NCBI GenBank assembly: GCA_021799945.1 | Contig: JAJYZK010000112.1 | Location: forward strand, 1-8,768 | DNA length: 8,768 nt | Direction: 5' to 3' | Source of the DNA: Acidobacteriota bacterium | Lineage (GTDB): Bacteria > Acidobacteriota > Terriglobia > Terriglobales > Acidobacteriaceae | Shown: in pieces, positions 7,597 through 8,768 of the stretch | How the letters are laid out: every line of letters begins with the position of its first letter | How positions within the stretch are numbered: the first letter of the stretch is position 1 | Translations under genes and position numbers: made by a program | The notes under the pieces: generated by a model | What the model saw: the letters and a program-made list of their open reading frames with translations, nothing else | What the model was told of the DNA's origin: nothing | The model's database searches: none

Positions 7597-7635
7597 GCCG
7601 AAATTTCGGCTGCGACGGAGAGTTCCGGCGCCGGA
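7597..7635. other. Two perfect palindromes in lipA-frr spacer
   Basis: GCCGAAATTTCGGC (7597-7610, 14 bp, perfect) and TCCGGCGCCGGA (7624-7635, 12 bp, perfect) lie 13 bp apart in the 231-bp spacer downstream of lipA and upstream of frr. They could be paired protein-binding sites or RNA hairpins. No protein is suggested by the sequences. Confidence 0.45.
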
Positions 7636-7698
7636 TTCACCATGACAGCGGCTTCCGCGATGCCGGGCGCGGGGTAATTCTACCTCCGCCTTCGGCTT

Positions 7699-8637
7699 CT
7701 AGGGACTTCCGGGAGCCAAACCGGATTGAAACGGAAGGCCGGCCGAGTCCGCCTGCTCGTGCGCGTGATAGGACGAGCGAACCAGGGGGCCGCACTCCAC
7801 ATGCCGGAAACCCATCCTCAGAGCCTCGTCCCGCAGGGATTCGAACTCTTGCGGCGAGTAGTAGCGCTTCGTCGGCAGGTGATCCCTCGATGGACGCAGA
7901 TATTGCCCTATGGTGAGCACATCGACGCCGGCGCCGGCCAGATCGCGGCAGACTTCCAGCAGTTCGCCCGTCTCCTCGCCCAACCCCACCATCACCCCCG
8001 ATTTCGTCACCTGCCGGGAATCGATCTCCTTGGCCAGCCGCAGCAGCCCGAGCGTCCGGTCGTACCGCGCCCCGGAGCGCACCGCCCGATACAGCCGGGG
8101 CACGGATTCCGTGTTGTGGTTCAGGATATCCGGACGCGCGGCGACGACTAAACGAATGGCCTCGTCATCGCCCTGGAAATCCGGAATCAGAACCTCGATC
8201 CGGCAGCCGGGCGCCGCGCGCCGAATCTCGTCCACCACCGAGGCGAAGGCCCGGGCGCCGCCGAGAATGTCGTCGTCGCGATTCACGCTGGTGACGACGG
8301 CGTGCTTCAGGCCGAGTCGGGCTACCGCTTCGGCCACCCTGCGCGGTTCGTCGGGATCGATCGCCTCCGGGCGCCCCTTGGGAACGGCGCAGAAGCCGCA
8401 GCGGCGGGTGCAGGTGTTTCCCAGCATCATGAACGTGGCGGTGCGATGGCTCCAGCACTCGCCGATGTTCGGGCACTGCGCCGATTCGCAGACGGTGTGC
8501 AGATGGAGCGAGCGGGCCAGCTTCTTCAACGCGTGATAATTGTCGCCGGACGGGGCGCGGGCCTTCAGCCATGCCGGTTTGGGAGTCGCCGGCCGGGAGC
8601 TGGGTTCGATCTGGACAAGGTCCATGGAGGCGTTCAT
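7699..8637 (-). CDS. lipA: Lipoyl synthase (radical SAM)
   Basis: LipA inserts two sulfur atoms into protein-bound octanoyl groups to make the lipoyl cofactor of pyruvate and 2-oxoglutarate dehydrogenases and of the glycine cleavage system; it is cytosolic. The product is 312 residues. The auxiliary-cluster motif CX4CX5C is CESAQCPNIGEC (Cys 50, 55, 61). The radical SAM motif CX3CX2C is CTRRCGFC (Cys 76, 80, 83). The C-terminal RSSYHA (287-292) supplies the serine that ligates the auxiliary cluster. Other family landmarks are EVLIPDFQG, DILNHNTE, KSGVMVGLGE and TIGQYLRPS. The motif usually written VDRDD is VNRDDD here. I chose the ATG at 8637 because GGAG lies 8 nt upstream. A GTG at 8655 would add six residues. 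A membrane-protein gene ends 22 bp upstream, suggesting one transcript. No lipB is in view. Confidence 0.97.
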   Translation of the reverse strand: MNASMDLVQIEPSSRPATPKPAWLKARAPSGDNYHALKKLARSLHLHTVCESAQCPNIGECWSHRTATFMMLGNTCTRRCGFCAVPKGRPEAIDPDEPRRVAEAVARLGLKHAVVTSVNRDDDILGGARAFASVVDEIRRAAPGCRIEVLIPDFQGDDEAIRLVVAARPDILNHNTESVPRLYRAVRSGARYDRTLGLLRLAKEIDSRQVTKSGVMVGLGEETGELLEVCRDLAGAGVDVLTIGQYLRPSRDHLPTKRYYSPQEFESLRDEALRMGFRHVECGPLVRSSYHAHEQADSAGLPFQSGLAPGSP

Positions 8638-8645
8638 CGCTCTGG

Positions 8646-8649
8646 CTCC
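8646..8649 (-). promoter_or_regulatory. Ribosome-binding site of lipA, decides start
   Basis: On the - strand GGAG lies 8 nt before the ATG at 8637. It falls inside the first codons of the alternative GTG start at 8655. The evidence favours the ATG but does not exclude the GTG. Confidence 0.5.
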
Positions 8650-8659
8650 ATTCACGCTC

Positions 8660-8767
8660 TTAGCGGTCCCCGCTGCGCTTGAGCCTCTGCTGCACCTCGG
8701 GACGCACGAGATAGAGAAAAAATACCAGATTGACCGCCGCCATCACGATCCATTGGCTTTGGCGGAA
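8660..8767 (-). CDS. C-terminus of an unrecognised membrane protein, cut by window edge
   Basis: The last 35 codons of a - strand frame are visible, ending in TAA at 8660. The residues are one hydrophobic stretch (IVMAAVNLVFFLYLV, about residues 7-21) followed by a basic cytoplasmic-looking tail ending RLKRSGDR, so the protein has at least one membrane segment near its C-terminus. The frame is open to the window edge. It ends 22 bp before the lipA ATG, with the lipA ribosome-binding site in between, so the two are probably co-transcribed. An internal ATG could in principle make a 27-residue peptide, but the tail of a larger protein is likelier. I cannot name the family from this fragment. Confidence 0.6.
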   Translation of the reverse strand, partial: FRQSQWIVMAAVNLVFFLYLVRPEVQQRLKRSGDR

Positions 8768-8768
8768 G

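Overview
The window carries ordinary housekeeping genes of a GC-rich diderm (Gram-negative-type) bacterium. The outer-membrane assembly genes bamA and ompH/skp establish the diderm envelope. A large-genome Acidobacteriota (Bryobacterales/Solibacter-like) fits the style of LipA and BamA and the loose spacing, but that placement is inference from memory, not something the sequence proves.

Layout from left to right: the 3' part of lepA (elongation factor 4) on the + strand runs off the left edge. After a 484-bp convergent spacer, every remaining gene lies on the - strand. Read in their direction of transcription (right to left) these are: the last 35 codons of an unrecognised membrane protein, lipA (lipoyl synthase) 22 bp behind it, a 231-bp spacer, frr (ribosome recycling factor), a 569-bp spacer, bamA (outer-membrane beta-barrel assembly protein), a 668-bp spacer, and ompH/skp (periplasmic chaperone). 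BamA and OmpH/Skp work in the same pathway: Skp-type chaperones carry unfolded barrel proteins across the periplasm and BamA inserts them. LepA and RRF act on the ribosome, and LipA makes the lipoyl cofactor of 2-oxoacid dehydrogenases.

About 1.97 kb of the 8.77 kb is non-coding, which is high for such genes. I see no credible protein gene, tRNA, CRISPR or complete mobile element in the spacers. They do hold small structures: a near-consensus sigma70-type promoter for ompH, a good candidate promoter for bamA, a five-copy 13-bp tandem repeat, two identical 15-bp direct repeats bracketing the bamA-ompH spacer, a strong 14-bp-arm hairpin between frr and bamA, and several perfect short dyads. No convincing rho-independent terminator with a T-tract was found.

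I do not see a new multi-gene system. The points most worth a second look are the repeat-laden spacer that separates ompH from bamA, with its own promoter, and the unusual gene order in which the usual partners of frr and bamA are absent.
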